64,000 nucleotides of DNA from Odontesthes bonariensis (GCF_027942865.1 NC_134510.1:17973209-18037208), one strand, 5' to 3'. Numbered from the stretch's first letter, positions 1 to 12,879 are shown. A program made the numbers and translations. The notes: generated by a model not told the origin, from the sequence alone.

Positions 1-289
1 AATCTGTCCCTGGGTCACGTCTGTCTCCTCCTCCTCCATCTCTGAATCCACCTCGATAGCTTCTTCCTCTGTGTTTGGCCTACACTGTTCTACGGAGACA
101 CTCGTGCACTGGGGGCTGCTGATGAAGTTGACGGCCCTGCACTTGATGGCCTGCACCCGGTGCTGTGGTCGTGGTGGAAGCACTTGCAAACATGTCAGTA
201 AGCTTCGCACATTTTGCTGCTTGTAGGCTTTTTAGCCTTTCTTCTCGCAGCTTCTGTGCACCACCCTTTTGTTTCTGTTGTTTATCCAT
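1..289 (-). pseudogene. N-terminal piece of a hAT/ZMYM1-like transposase gene, frameshifted
   Basis: Read on the - strand, an ATG at 289 opens a lysine/arginine-rich start (MDKQQKQKGGAQKLREERL) followed by a short Ser/Thr-rich linker. This layout resembles the basic N-termini of fish hAT-derived ZMYM1/TTF-zinc-finger-like proteins. The frame stops at 80. In the neighbouring frame the sequence continues as an acidic stretch (RPNTEEEAIEVDSEM, then a Glu run) to the window edge, so a single frameshift seems to have broken it. No zinc finger or catalytic residue lies inside the window, so the family call rests on composition and layout only. The rest of the element would lie to the left. It could instead be an unrelated repeat-encoded protein. 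Confidence 0.45.
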
Positions 290-620
290 TTCGGTTTTTG
301 ACTGTTCTCTCCTAGTCCGTTCAGCTCAAATGGTAGGATTGATGACCTGTGTCAAAGGTGAGGGGAGGGGCGGGCCAAAGAGGCGCTGAGAGATTTCCTT
401 AGACTAGCCCCGTCAACATGAAATCGTGGGCCGCCGGGAAAATGCCCGGTATGCCAGACTGTCAGTCCAGCCCTGCGTCTACGTATATCATGTCTATGGT
501 TGAGACGGTCTGACGGTAGCACCACATAACAGTAAATACTAAGCTGTTATTTTTTTCATTTGTTTTGAAATATTATAGTTCTGATAAAAAAAAATAACGA
601 GAATAAATATACATATATAG

Positions 621-735
621 ATAGGCAATATATCCGATCCCTGATCGAGATGAAACGTCCGATTCCGATCGAGTCTGAAACCACGTGATCGGCCCCAATT
701 TCCGATCACGTGATCAGATCGGGACATCCCTAAAT
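621..735. mobile_element. hAT-type non-autonomous element end (palindrome-rich)
   Basis: The block contains ACGTGATCGG, then CCGATCACGTGATC, and ends with GATCGGGACATCCCTAA. These are the CCGAT/ATCGG-rich palindromes and the CAGGGATGTCCCGAT-like end (here in reverse) that I recognise from abundant hAT-type repeats of fish. Its position next to the hAT-like coding fragment at 1-289 suggests they may belong to one insertion. I could not define a target duplication. Bases 290-620 between them show only a poly-A run and AT-rich sequence. Confidence 0.5.
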
Positions 736-1439
736 ATGTAATGATAAAACTTTATTAATTTCTGATTGCAGACATATTTGAGCAGAGGACAGTCTCCCTT
801 TGTAATTATGAGCCTCATTTAGGCAACAAAGAGAAATAAATCCTTAGTAAAGGATAAGGATGAGAACCAGTGGTGAACTTTGATGGTTTGCTAACGTTTC
901 GACAAAGCATAACAAAAAGAGAGGCTGTCAGCTGATACTTGAATACTAAAACAGGATCAAAAATAGTCACATACATATGTGTGTGTGTGTATATATATGT
1001 GTATGAATGTAAATATGTATATACATACAATATGTGTATTCATGGTTGGAAAGAAACCTGTTTCTGTGTGGAGGGAGAGGGTGCAGCAATTATTTAAAAA
1101 GCAGCTTTTTTGATCTCCTGTTTCCTTCCATCTTTTCAGTCTACTCTGTTATCTGCACTATTTCATCAAAAACCACACTGATAACAGACTGGAGAACTCA
1201 ATTGACCTTGACTGTGCGCAGGAGAGTAGACACTTGTAAAACTGAAGAAAAAAAAGGCCAAAGACACGGTTTTCCTGTGTCTCGGGGCATCTGTTTTCAC
1301 ATATCTAGCAACTGTACTTTGTGTTTTATCCTGTCTGTGGAACAATGGGTCAGTTAAGACTGATATCCATATGAGGTTATATGAGGTGAGACAGTAATCT
1401 GATTTTTCTTTCATATTCTCCCTCCTAACTCATCACATA
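736..1439. other. non-coding, AT-rich, nothing recognised
   Basis: Contains a short TG/TA simple repeat near 980-1010. Two overlapping open frames of about 80-107 codons on opposite strands have no recognisable domain and look like chance frames. Confidence 0.5.
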
Positions 1440-1900
1440 CTAGCGCTTGATCAGAAGCCCCTTGAGTACTGTTTTAATGCACTGGTTACCCCCTTAGAAC
1501 CATTTTTCAATATGTACAAGAAGGAGGTGCTATATATCAACATCTTGCTAGATGAGGACATTTACCAACTGACAATGTCTCAATTTGGAGGTGGAAGGGG
1601 GTAGTGGAATTATAAGACATGGGAATCGACCCGCAGGATGGGTGAGTGGATCAGTGAAACACATGGGACTTCAACGACTACTGAGCTGTGAATGCCTCAA
1701 CAACAGCTTATGAGCTTGAAACTCCCCAGCAGTCAGTCAGAACCCAAGAAGCCTTTTGGATGAGAAGTGGTACATCTACAATAAGCAAAAAAAGAAGTCC
1801 AGTTGCCTTCTGCTAAGCACTTAGGATTACTACGACCTACCGTAGAGGACCAAAAATGTATAGAGACATGAGACACTTCTACCCAGCAGATTGTTTGCCC
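1440..1900. repeat. probable dispersed repeat tail
   Basis: Within 1745-1815 the sequence GAAGCCTTTTGGATGAGAAG followed by AAGTCCAGTTGCCTT resembles a module common in fish repeats (GAAGCCTCTTGGATGAGAGG, then AAGTCCAGTTGCC). The rest of the block is unique to my eye. The family is not identified; a Penelope-like or other retroelement tail is possible. Confidence 0.3.
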
Positions 1901-3739
1901 TGTGTGAGACCATGATTGTTACACTTGAGTTTTTCATTTGTATCAGCCAATCTAATCAACTTCAAAACTACTAGATTGGGTTTGGGGATACAATGGGTAC
2001 ATCTGTCCACATATCCAAAATATCTCAGTATAACAATTAAGGCACATAAATTGTATGATGATATTATTTTTCATTACCTGTTCTTTTTTTAAAGGGACAT
2101 GTTCAAGTGACGTGATATGACCCTGTGATCACATTATTATTATTATTCAGGCCTAATCGTATGTTTTTTTATCCGAACCGTTGCGTATATTTATCAACTT
2201 CTAAACCCACAGAACCATGTTTTTTTTTTTCAATCCGTACACTACCCAACTGCAACAGAGGGCAAAGTGGAAATGTTTTTGGACATTGTAAGGTGGGATG
2301 GGGATCAACCTGTTTCTCCTCCACCATTCACCCCATCCTACCTTCTTAGAGCATTTCAAAACACTTCTGCCACAGTTTCATATCATGCAAAACATAAGCA
2401 CATACGAGTTGCTAAAGGAAACGAAGAGATGTAACATCTTTGTAGCCTTGAAAACTTTGTCATTTTAGAATCTTTGATTGTACGTCACATTTTCATATCA
2501 TGCAAATTTTGGCGTGTTGGGCATGTAACAATTCAGGTTCCCAGAAAACATTGCTTTTATACAGTTTTTTAGTCTTTACCATGAAGTTGTTTTGTTTTCC
2601 TCAAAGACCAATTTAACTACTGTACAATATAATTTGACTGCGTTGTTTGGGATTTCATTCAAAGCTTCGTTGTACGTTTTTATCAAACTGAGAACTTCCA
2701 GAATGTAGGTTAATTCATGCCTTTTGTTATATGACACATGCCCAACAACTGACAAGAGTGAACACCTAACTTACATATTCATGGACTGAGTTGTACTTTC
2801 TCAAAGAGTTGTACCAAGAGTTGGATGAAAGTGCTTTTAGTGGTCAGGTAGACCAGAAAAGTGCTATAAAAGTTCAGTTAATTTACCATTTAGTCCATTT
2901 ACCACAATTTTCCTGACAACAAATTAATTAAAGTACAAACTAGGAACTAGATTAATATGCTGGATGTGGTCACAACTAATCTTTATAAAGACTTGGTTAA
3001 ACTTTTTTTGTATTGTTGATGATAGTTTAAAGCTGCCAAAATCTTTTCTACATGCAATGGTATCGTCAGATATCATACTCCCCCTGTAATCTAATTGCCT
3101 TTGTAATATAAAGTATTCATATGACTGAAATAAATTCTAAAAAATCAGGTTGTGGGAAATGAGGATAAATTAGCATGTTACTTAAAATAAATATGACTTT
3201 ATTCTTATCACACACAAGATTATGACAGTTTGTGATAGCAGCTTTCGAAGAGGCTGATGAGAGAGACAGAAAGAAATTACAGAAGCTGGCAGCTGGCAAT
3301 ACAGTGGAGGAGTGCCAAATGTAAAAATCTGAAACCTTTAGCCTGCCACAACCAATGATGATTTGCCTCTAACAAAAACTGCTGAACGGTAAATTATTCA
3401 TATTCATCCTATGAATAAATAAAATAAACAGGCCCCTCTCTCAGTCTACAAATCTAGGAAGTATTTGCCCATTTAATCATCAAGTTTTAAAAGAAGCTGC
3501 AACACATTGCATGAGGACTCAGGACTCTTGGGAAAAATGTAAACTTGACCAACTGCCAATACGTGGTTGGGCTTAATTTTCAAGAGCCATTTGCCTCCTA
3601 TCTAATTCCTTTGCCTCATATCATCGGCTGCAGTGTAAAGCCTCTGTCTTTGTCCCTAGACATTTAACTTGGTTTTGTTGTGTACAGCACACATGCACAT
3701 CCTTTTCTCATTAGCTACAGATAGAATTTAGCAATAAAT
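1901..3739. other. non-coding, nothing recognised
   Basis: AT-rich unique-looking DNA. Open frames are short (up to 74 codons) and without recognisable motifs. No tRNA, microsatellite longer than about 15 bp, or element end was found. Confidence 0.5.
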
Positions 3740-4640
3740 CACAAAATACGATACCACTTTATTCATAAAGCACTTTGAAATCAGCAGCAAGGACGACCAA
3801 AGAGCTGTAGAATAAAACCAAGCATAAAAGACACATAGACCAAGGGTAAAAGATACAGAGATACACAAGAATGAAAGAAATGATAACAAGAGTTCAAGAA
3901 GAGTCAAATAAGGTCACAGTCAACATGTAAGACTGGGTTGAAGTGTGTTTTTAAAAGAGAATTAAAATCAGCAAGTGAAGGAGTCTGCCTAATGCCCATA
4001 GGCAAATCGTCCCACAGTTTTAGAGCTGCAACTGCAAAAGCTCTACCTTTGAGTTTTCATCGAATTTTTGGAACAAATAAAAGCCTCTGGTCTGCTGACC
4101 AGAGAGAGCGAGATGGTACATATGAGTGCAGCAGTTCAGGTAGATAAATTGGGGCACAGTCATTACAAAAACAAAAATAATTATTTTAAATTGAATTTGA
4201 TAGCAAACTGGAAGCCAGTGAGGGGAAGCCAAAATTAGGGTAATGTGCTCTCGCTTGCTAGTACCAGTTAAAAATCGAGCTGCAGCATTTTGCTGTAATG
4301 GGGCCCGGCTAATTCCGAAAAGAAATGCATTGCAGTAATCAAGTCAAGGGGTTATAAAAGCATGTATTGCTGTTTCAAGGTAGTGTTTAGACAAAACAGG
4401 CTTGGTTTTTGACAACCACCTCAACTGGAAAAAGCAGGATTGTTCCACTGCGTTTACATGGCTATCAAGTTTTAGAATAGGATCCATTTGGACAACTAAA
4501 TGTTTGATCATGGATTTCCCATAAGGGGCCAGAGAGGAAAGGTCGATGCAGGTGGTCCTGCTGGTGTTGTTAGGTCTAAACAACATGACTTCAATCTTGC
4601 TCTCATTAAAATTTAAAAAAATTACTGTCATCCATATTTA
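3740..4640 (-). mobile_element. L2/Maui-like LINE, 3' third (RT C-terminal region and tail)
   Basis: On the - strand the frames read, in order, LNFNESKIEVMLFRPNN (the end of the RT palm, normally NxxKTEVMLF), FQLRWLSKTKPVL and IHAFITP, then ASPHWLPVCYQIQFKI, then KLWDDLPMGIRQTPSLADFN. This is the usual order of the reverse transcriptase thumb and C-terminal region in L2-type LINEs. The non-coding tail ends near 3745 in AAAGTGCTTTATGAATAAAG, the usual L2-type 3' end. Frameshifts separate the blocks, and the endonuclease and RT catalytic core are missing, so it is a 5'-truncated dead copy. Family is sure at the level of LINE; L2-type is likely. Confidence 0.85.
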
Positions 4641-6902
4641 AGAAGATCATAGTTTTTTTTTCTTTCTTCTTACAATCATATACCAAATGTAGGTCGGACG
4701 ACAGTGTAACTAAATCACAGCTTAATAAATGGAACTCCACACATGCCTTGCAGCACATTTCCTAATGGTCTCCATCTCTGCATGTAAATGACCTCCTGTC
4801 CGGGATCTTTGATTGCAGATCAATGACTGTTTGCCTTATTTCAACATTCAGCACCGGTGAACGCCATAGGGGCAAATGTTGAACAGAGAATTTACAGGTT
4901 TGCTATTGAGCACTTTGAAACAATAAAGCTGCTTGTGAGCTATTAAACAAACGCGAGAGTAAAGTGGCTGCTGTGGACTGAGATCAACATGATAGATACA
5001 ATGTCGAAGAGTGTAATTATTCTTTACTGACACGAACGTTTAGCCTCCAGAGCGGAACAGTGTTTACTACAAACACTGCCACCACGCTTGACCTAATCAT
5101 AGGCTGAGATTTACCTGACTTAATTTGAAATGTGTAACAGCTGATTTTTCTGTTGGAGCTGTTATTTTCAAGCAATCAGCTAATTCTCTATCTTCAGAGA
5201 TTACCTCTTTTAATCTCCTAAATAATAATTGACTGTCCATTTCTAAAGTTGTTATAATTTGACTTCCTTCAAAACAGTATGATCAGCTGTCAACAGGCAT
5301 AGTGAGTCATGATGAAACATGGCTCATACCTTAACTACACTATTGATGTGGCCGCAGGCATTCACAACAACAATATAGATATCAATAGAAAACTTGAAAA
5401 TAGCACCGCTATCAACAAATCCATCTTTTTTTTTTTTTTTTTAATTGTCTCCTTTACTTTGGGTAATTCTAATGCACTCAGGAGGTAAAGAAAAAGGCAG
5501 AATTGCAGAATATTAAATGTCAAAGGTGGTCAGTACCGGTATACTTTGTTCATGTTGAAATAAATCAGCACACCAAAACTTAACACGAAAGACACATCAT
5601 TGAATTATACTGCTTTTGTACCACCATGATTTGTTTTGGGATGATCCACTAGCAGTTCATGCCACGTTTTAGTCAAGCTATCAAAGTACTGTTTTCATGT
5701 CTTCATATGTTTGCCTTTAACTGAAAATATTTTTTTAAAGCAGATTCACATCATCCCATCATTTGCACGAAACCAACTCAATTCATGTACAATAAATAAA
5801 GTCTTTGTGTTGGCACGAATGTCAAGAGTCCAATTTGTTGTAATAAAAATTACAGTAAAAAGAGCAACGCATTTATTGCTAAGCTATACATCATTTTAAA
5901 TACAGCGTATACATATATAGAAATATAATTGTTCCAATAGCTGAGGACAGGTCACATATATGTCTTATAAATTCTGCTCTAGCTCAAAAATAATCACACA
6001 GCACATAATCATACCTGAGAGATGTTTCTTAATGCATGGTGCAACACCACCACTGTAAACATGACCGGCGAACAGGACCAGTATGGACAGAAGAGGACAG
6101 ACTAAGCCATCCCTGCCAAGTCCTGACTGCAGAAATATGGCAACCTCTATATTGTCCTGCCAGTTTATTAAAGCCATGAACTGCAGTCCGGGTCTCGATT
6201 ATGTGTGTACATGCAATGCCGTGCATGCAGGTGAGTGTATGTTGCGCACATTGTTCAGCTGCCACACGTTTCTGAATGGAGTGATGAGTGAGTTAGTTCG
6301 TTTGTGTGCATAGGTGAGTGTGCAAATGTATTTGTGCCCCTGCGAGTGTGCGTGTTCACTTTTGTGCACTGGCTGGCATGTCAGCTGAAGTCCCCAGTAA
6401 TCCACCAGTGGGCCTGTTGTGGATTAGAGGCAGGCTCCAGGGGATGGGAATCCCATTCCTGTTTACAGCTATCCCTGGCAGTAAAAAAGGCATGGATGCC
6501 TTCTCTCTCCTGCCTTCACACCGGTTGGAGCCTGAAGGTGTGCACGTATGTTTTCGGGATCCTTTATATGTGTTTATAGATAATAGTTTATAGTTTATAG
6601 CTAGTGTGTATAAAATATGTGATGTCTTACAATAACTGTGGTTTTAATACCGTCTTCAACAATATATTACACAAACTAGGGAGTTCTCTGGTTGGCATTA
6701 TGTCATCTTGTGACATGCAATTTTAAGAAGACCGAATGTGTTACAAATTCACGAGCACAAACTTTTGCACCATCACTCATCTTTTCGCCCATTCCTCGGG
6801 GCAGAGAGAAATTTCAGCTGTGTCAGTTTGGCCTTGTCGAAGCAATACTCTTGTAGAAACATGTTGGAGATCTGTGGTGGCATTTCTATAACATCAAGCA
6901 CA

Positions 6903-6904
<2 letters not shown>
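4641..6904. other. non-coding, nothing recognised beyond a poly-T run
   Basis: Contains a T-run near 5427-5443. The 6000-6590 stretch is GC-richer and has several overlapping chance frames on both strands, none with a recognisable domain. No RNA gene seen. Confidence 0.45.

Positions 6905-6950
<46 letters not shown>
6905..6950. repeat. (CA)n microsatellite
   Basis: An uninterrupted run of CA dinucleotides of about 46 bp. Open frames crossing it (poly-His/Thr or poly-Val/Cys) are artefacts. Confidence 0.97.
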
Positions 6951-6951
<1 letters not shown>

Positions 6952-7149
6952 CGAGGCAACTACATGAAATTTCATCATGATAGGATTTGTTCTGAAGCCA
7001 TCCAAACGCTGTCGAACACAAGAGCTGACCTCTTCAACCTTCAGATACAACCATACCTCCTCCCCTGCGACAATTTAAATGCCACCTTTCTTCCACTTGG
7101 AGAAAAAGAGAAACATTTTTTGTGTGTGTGGCTGGGACTTGCAACTCGA

Positions 7150-7420
7150 TAGCACAACAAAAGAGCTGTGGTGGCAAGTCCCCACGCAGACATTATATGT
7201 CAGCATCACCGTCATACTGTTAGCTGTCCCGACTGTACAAAGCCATCCTCATTCAGGGCACCTAACCAAGGTCAGCCTGGATTAGCCGTTAGTAACCCTA
7301 TCAGGTCCAGCACAATGATTACAAAGCCTAGTGACACTGGCTGTCAGCAGACTCTTTCTAGGCAACCCTATCTGCCCGACCCTTGGCTACAGAGCCACCG
7401 GAGAGGGTTAGTCCATTTCA
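7150..7420. promoter_or_regulatory. candidate conserved non-coding element upstream of irx2a
   Basis: A unique, GC-balanced block without simple repeats, containing GATTAGCC and GATTACAAAG homeodomain-type sites. It lies about 5.4 kb upstream of the irx2a start, in DNA otherwise AT-rich or repetitive. Its regulatory role is inferred from position and composition only. Confidence 0.25.
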
Positions 7421-8149
7421 AATTGTTCCCCCTTTGTGTCTCCCTTTATTTCCCCCGTTTGATTTTCGGCGACTCATTTCGTTCATCAATCAGCTTGTCT
7501 GGATATGTGTGTGTTTGAAACCAATGCTGCACATAATTCCTGTAATTTGTGGATTTTTTTTTTCTTTTTCCCCCTCAACATAGCCCATCCTTTGTGTTTG
7601 TTACTTCTGAAGCCAGCAGTCATCCCACCTAAATCCCTCAACCTCCACCCAGGAGACGAATGAGCCCTTTAGCTCAATGCTCTGCACCACATGATTTGTT
7701 CTCAAATGAGCATTTGTAAAATTAGAATGGTAAGCATAATTGGTGTTGGTGCCATTATCATTTAACTTCTCAGAACAAGGCTTTACTGTACATTTTATAG
7801 TCCAAATCACAAACTCTTGAATTTGCTGTACAGTGCTTGAAAAAGATGGTTTCCACTATGAATCAGGACACAAGCGCATCGTTCCCCTCTTCTCACCAAT
7901 TCAGACAACATGTGCAGATGTTGTTTCCCTGCTTTTTTCAAGGGGAATTACGCTTCAAGCCCATCCGTTTACTGCTTCACTTTCCTCCCTCAGAACCATT
8001 TTCTCAACATCCATGTCAGTTAGCAGCATGTTAGACAAATCAAACCTAAAGAAAGCGCTCTCTTGTGATGTTAAAAAAGTATATAAACAAGAACAACAGC
8101 AACAACAGTGCTAGCAGCATAATGTATTTGAAGCAATGTGGCAACCGAT
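7421..8149. other. non-coding, nothing recognised
   Basis: Unique-looking sequence with a T-run at about 7553-7570. The open frames on both strands have no recognisable domain. Confidence 0.45.
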
Positions 8150-8520
8150 GTTCTCCACTCCAGCACATCAGAGGCACCCCTGCTTCAGTCACCCTAAAGG
8201 TACCGGTTACAAAGTGATGGGGCTTAGGGTTTTTAACTCGGGGCGAGGGGCAGATTTCAAACCCCCTTTGCTGCCAAGCACATGGACGGCTGCTGATTAG
8301 AGGAAGGTTGGCAGCAGTGGGCAGATGCCAGGCGGGGAGAGAGATGACGGCCTGTCGCCAGTCTGCCACCAAACCCCTCACCCTCCTGGTTGCCCCCTCC
8401 CTTACTGACCCCTCCCCCAAACTACCAATGCACAAAGAAATAGGACCAAAGAGATTTCTGTGACAAACCCAAAGAGGGGAGGGGATGTGCTGCAGCAGTG
8501 CATCGACATGCAGCATGTGT
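8150..8520. promoter_or_regulatory. candidate GC-rich conserved block upstream of irx2a
   Basis: GC-rich compared with its surroundings, with GCTGCTGATTAGAGG and an Sp1-like CCCTCCCTTACTGACCCCTCCC stretch in its right half. A 156-codon open frame covers it on the - strand but contains no known motif. I read it as non-coding DNA whose GC content keeps a frame open. Confidence 0.25.
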
Positions 8521-11325
8521 GAAGTAGTGACAGGTACACAAAGTCATGATTTGCAGCATTTTTCTTTTTTTTTCTGAGATTCAGTGGTTGCTCTCATCAC
8601 ATGAAACCAAAGTCTGCTCATCTCATTAAGCTGCACAATAAAATACCTTCCCTGTGCACACCCACCCACAAACAGAAGCATGCAAACATACGTGTGATAT
8701 ACTTTGTGCAAGTTTGGAATGCTGAATATTCCTTCTTTTGCCCACAGAGAATAAAATACTGGTAGTTTTGGAGTTCGGAAAAGTCAGTGGTTAAAGCATA
8801 ATACATAGTGTCTCAAATGCTGTAATATTTGAATGTGCAGTAAGGGGTATGACACCTCTCAAATGAAAAAAAAAAAAAGTGAAAAAAAAACCACAGGACA
8901 AAATGTAAAATATTTAATGCTTGCACAAATGACTTAACCTTTCATCACAATGCTAAATTCCTTTGATCTTTTATTTCTTTATTTATATATCATCTTAAAT
9001 TAACTACAAAATCCTTCATCTGTTGCACACACAGTTTCCCACATCCACCTAAAGAAGCCCTGAAACACAGGTAACAAACACAAACCACACATTTAATTTC
9101 AGTTCAAATCGTAGTTAATGCATTTTCAAAAGGCTTCACATCAGTCAAGAGGTTCAAAAGTGCATGAAAACTCAAAACATTAGTCTTAAAAGTCAAAGCT
9201 TTATCCTTAAGTATGAACGATATACAATCACCAAAGTGTGGTTGTTAGAAGGCAATAGCGACTAGAGTACGAACAACTCTACTAGGTTGTTATTCAGTGA
9301 AACATTCTGTTGGGAAAAATAGATGAAAAATCAATAACTGTCACGGTCATTCATTAAATATGACTTTTTTCCCAGTTACAACATCTGGTATGAAGTTGTA
9401 GCCAGTGAGCTGAAGAATTAGAACTGCTTGTATCCTTCAAACTATAAGTGGCAACAGCAATTAGTTACTTTGAATGTTTGTTTTTTGTCCACTTTATCAA
9501 ACAATTAGTCTTTTTTTTGTTTGCTTCTTTTGATGTGTTGTAATTATTAGTAAATCAGTGAACATCTTAACTTCCCCACCGATGATTTTAATACTACATG
9601 CTGTAATGTTACTGTATTGTTAAAAAGACAGTCACTTCAACAGGTAGTTTATTCTAAGTCTAAAATGGTGATGAAATAAGTTGAAACAGGAAGGTCTCCA
9701 TCCTCTTCCTGTTCTGCCTCTCTGTCTGACCTGATGCTTTTCTGCCTCTCTGCATCAGCCTACTGTACTTTACAGTCTGTCCTATCTACACTATCGTTCT
9801 TGTCACTCCCCCCTGTCTGCCTCATCTTTCTGTCGGCCTGTCAATCTTCTCCCTCCCATCTCCTATATCTCCGACAGGCCAAAATATATATTTGGAGGTG
9901 TAGTCTGTACTGTGAAAATGAGACCTGGAATGTACAACTGTGAAGTTTAACAGACACCCACACTCGTGCACACAAAGTTATACACTTTGCCTAGCCAATG
10001 GGCACATTTAAATGAGCTATTTGCATATATGCAGAGATTAACAATGTACATGAACAAACCCTCACTATTAAATGTGTTTACACTTTTACAGGTCTCTCAT
10101 AAACACAAAATCCCTCCCTAGTACAGGAAGGATGGTTAGCGCCATGGCCTGTGTGCAGAGGAGACAGTGCCCCCTGGTGTGGATCAAACAGTACTCCCAC
10201 CCAGCCATGTCTTGACCTCATCTAGTCTGAGAGCGCTCATTTATTCTTCTGGGATTGATTAATCCTGCCTGCAACAGAGAGGCCACCTACAAGTGTCTAA
10301 AAAAGTACAAACCACCCTCTGTTAAACTGACAGCCAATTAAAATAACCTACGATACGATCATCGATCAAAGATGCTAAACCTATCAACTATTTACAGTAG
10401 TGGCCTTAACTAATGTTAACTTAACCAGTGTTCAGTCTTTGAATATTTCAGGAAAATACAACAGCATCTAGGCTAAATGAATGTGTCAAGTTCAGATGAT
10501 GATTCAGGCGAGAAAACATACATTCAATTTTACTTTTGAAATGCGAATTTGAAATTTATTAGTAAGCAGCTTTTCCTGTCATAATCATCCGCTATATCTG
10601 ATGTGATTGTTTGCTATGTTTATGAATTTAGTAACATGGTCACACCAACAAAAAAAAAAGGCGAAAAAGACAAAGTAACACAGAGAGAGTTTTCGAGGCT
10701 TTTTAAAGCAGGGACTTGTTTGGAAATTATGATAAGGGCTTCATAATGAAATAAATCTAGAATTCAGTAAACTTTATAAAACAAGATTAATCATTAAAGG
10801 TTTTCACCTATTTCAGAACATGTCGTCTTTTCTTCATGCTGTGCTTCTTGGAATTACTGTCATGACTTTTTTTTTTTTTTAAATCTATAGTTTCACTATA
10901 ACACATGAAGTTTAAGTGTGATGAATTAACGAGTCACTCCAGCTAACAGGGGGGTTGCATTTAAATAGTGTGGATCTGTTTACAACTGGCCAGACTACAA
11001 TGCATTTGGAGTAACACGCATCTGATGGATGGACGCTTTCACCTTGAATGAATGCTGACGAGAAGGACTGTTGAGCCGTGCTTCTTGTTAACGGTTGCCA
11101 CCATGATCACCCGAAACAGTGGTGACAGTTTGAGGTTTTCATCACGCCGTGTTTGGTCTCTTTCCCCAACAGAGGTTATAATGTGTGTAATGAGGGTTTT
11201 TAAAGGGCAGGTCTATGCCCTGTTTTGCGTGCAAAAGACACACAAACGCGAACAGGTGAGTGCCAAAACACTCTGGCCAAGTCTGTGAACAATTGTCATA
11301 GTCTCTCTCTCGCTCCCTCTCTCTT

Positions 11326-11326
<1 letters not shown>
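8521..11326. other. upstream non-coding DNA of irx2a
   Basis: AT-rich with poly-A and poly-T runs (8862-8890, 10868-10880). No coding, RNA or mobile feature is recognised. TTTAAATGAGC and GCATATATGCAG near 10000-10030 are octamer/homeodomain-like but unproven. Confidence 0.4.

Positions 11327-11369
<43 letters not shown>
11327..11369. repeat. (CA)n microsatellite
   Basis: About 20 CA units following a CT-rich stretch (11299-11326). Confidence 0.95.
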
Positions 11370-11371
<2 letters not shown>

Positions 11372-12071
11372 AAGTAATGTTTTTTGTGGTTAACTTGGTG
11401 TAGAGGAACGACTGCCCCTCATAAAGCGACAATTACCCACCACCAACAGCTTTATTACCGGTGATAAATTGAATTGTAGTAATAAGGGATGATCGCAGTT
11501 CAGATGTTTTAAGTGGTGGAACTGAAGGAGCGTAATACGCCTCCCGCAGGCCAGAGCGCGCACTGCCTAAGGAGCGCGCACGGTGATCCGTGGCCACAGA
11601 GGCCACATTCATGCATGTGTCGGGGTGTGATGGACTGACGAAGTAAGCAACTGTCAAAGGGGAGCTCTGTCCATCTCACGCTCTCTGTCGGTCTCTCCCC
11701 TCTCTCTTGCAGCTGTTGGGAGAGAGTGAGGAAGTTTCCGTCAAAACGGAGGGCCACAAGTTTAAAAAGGAAATGAAAACATTTGAACACGTCACACAGG
11801 CTACTTCTTTTATCCAGTCTATTTATAGGATTTAGTCAATCAAATGAAATTTTTTTTTTTTTTTTTTAAAGAAAAAAAAGTTAAATGTCAGAATCAAAAA
11901 GAAAATTCTACACTGACTTGATTTTAAGTTGTAGTCTGTAAGGCGGATTTCCCTGAAACAAATGACACTGCTGGCAGCTCGTGGATCAATTAATCTGTTG
12001 TTGAAATGATCACATTAAACAGATGATGCAATCAGCTGGTTTTGTTGAGTTTTAAATACACACACACACAC

Positions 12072-12146
<75 letters not shown>
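12072..12146. repeat. (GAAA)n tetranucleotide microsatellite upstream of irx2a
   Basis: About 18 GAAA units on the + strand, directly preceded by a short CA run. It is a long pure purine tract some 500 bp before the irx2a start codon. The open frame with repeating KKERKKER is an artefact of the repeat. Confidence 0.97.
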
Positions 12147-12189
12147 AAAACAAAGAAAGAGAAAACATGTCCCCTCAAGATGGATAGAA

Positions 12190-12639
12190 CCTACTTTTTT
12201 GCAGTGTGGAGTGTCGGTTTTGTTCCGAGGCTCCATTTCTATGAAGCAGAAAGGGGGCGGGGATGGGATATTCAGATGAGCCGGAGTGACAGCTCCAGTT
12301 TCCCCCAATGCTCTGTGTGTCTGAAACTCAACTGGCTCCTTCCCTCCTAACTCCTCACTTCATAGTGCCGCGCACTAAAAACATCGGACGCTAGGGGATC
12401 AAGACGCATGCCACATTACCTCTATGTGGGCACTTTAACAGATCTTTGAGTGTTTTTTTTTCCCAGTTAGGGGGCTGCGGAGGGAGGCCTTTTTATTTTC
12501 ACTGTTTGATGACTGTTTGCACGGCTGATTATTGAGTTGATTGTTTATTATTTCGACCGTTGCTGTTCGCCGCCTTGTGGGCTTTTTTTTTTTTTTTCCC
12601 CTTCCTTTTTGGAATCGGCGACCTATAGCGCGCTCACCA
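12190..12639 (+). promoter_or_regulatory. irx2a: probable irx2a promoter and 5' UTR
   Basis: The 450 bp before the start codon become GC-richer, with a GC box (GGGGGCGGGG at 12253-12262) and GCCGCGC near 12367. No convincing TATA box was found, which is usual for developmental transcription factor promoters. The transcription start cannot be placed. A T-run at 12583-12597 lies in the presumed 5' UTR. Confidence 0.5.
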
Positions 12640-12879
12640 ATGTCCTATCCTCAGGGTTACCTCTACCAGCCCCCGGGCTCTCTGGCTCTCTATTCGTGTC
12701 CGGCTTACGGGGCCTCGGCACTGGCTGCTCCGCGGAACGAGGACTTGGCGAGGTCGTCCTCTGGCTCAGCCTTCAGTCCCTACCCTGGGTCGGCTGCTTT
12801 CTCCGCCTCGGCCGGTGCAGGCTTCTCCAGTCCGCTGTCATACTCCACGGATCCAACGACGGGATTCCCGTCTTACATG
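12640..12879 (+). CDS. irx2a: irx2a exon 1 (coding part)
   Basis: Codes residues 1-80, from [20 protein letters not shown] to GFPSYM. The ATG sits in ACCAATG and is the start shared by Irx family members, so the longer upstream-extended frames are not used. The exon ends on a complete ATG codon before the donor GTAAAA at 12880, giving a phase 0 intron. The N-terminal [22 protein letters not shown] segment agrees with IRX2 rather than IRX5 or IRX3. The donor is followed by a long A-rich stretch. Confidence 0.95.

Noticed and set aside
8046..8516. 156-codon - strand open frame
   Set aside because: No recognisable domain. It ends in a low-complexity Leu run from CAA/CAG-rich DNA (about 8090-8110) and overlaps a GC-rich non-coding block. 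No splice or promoter support.
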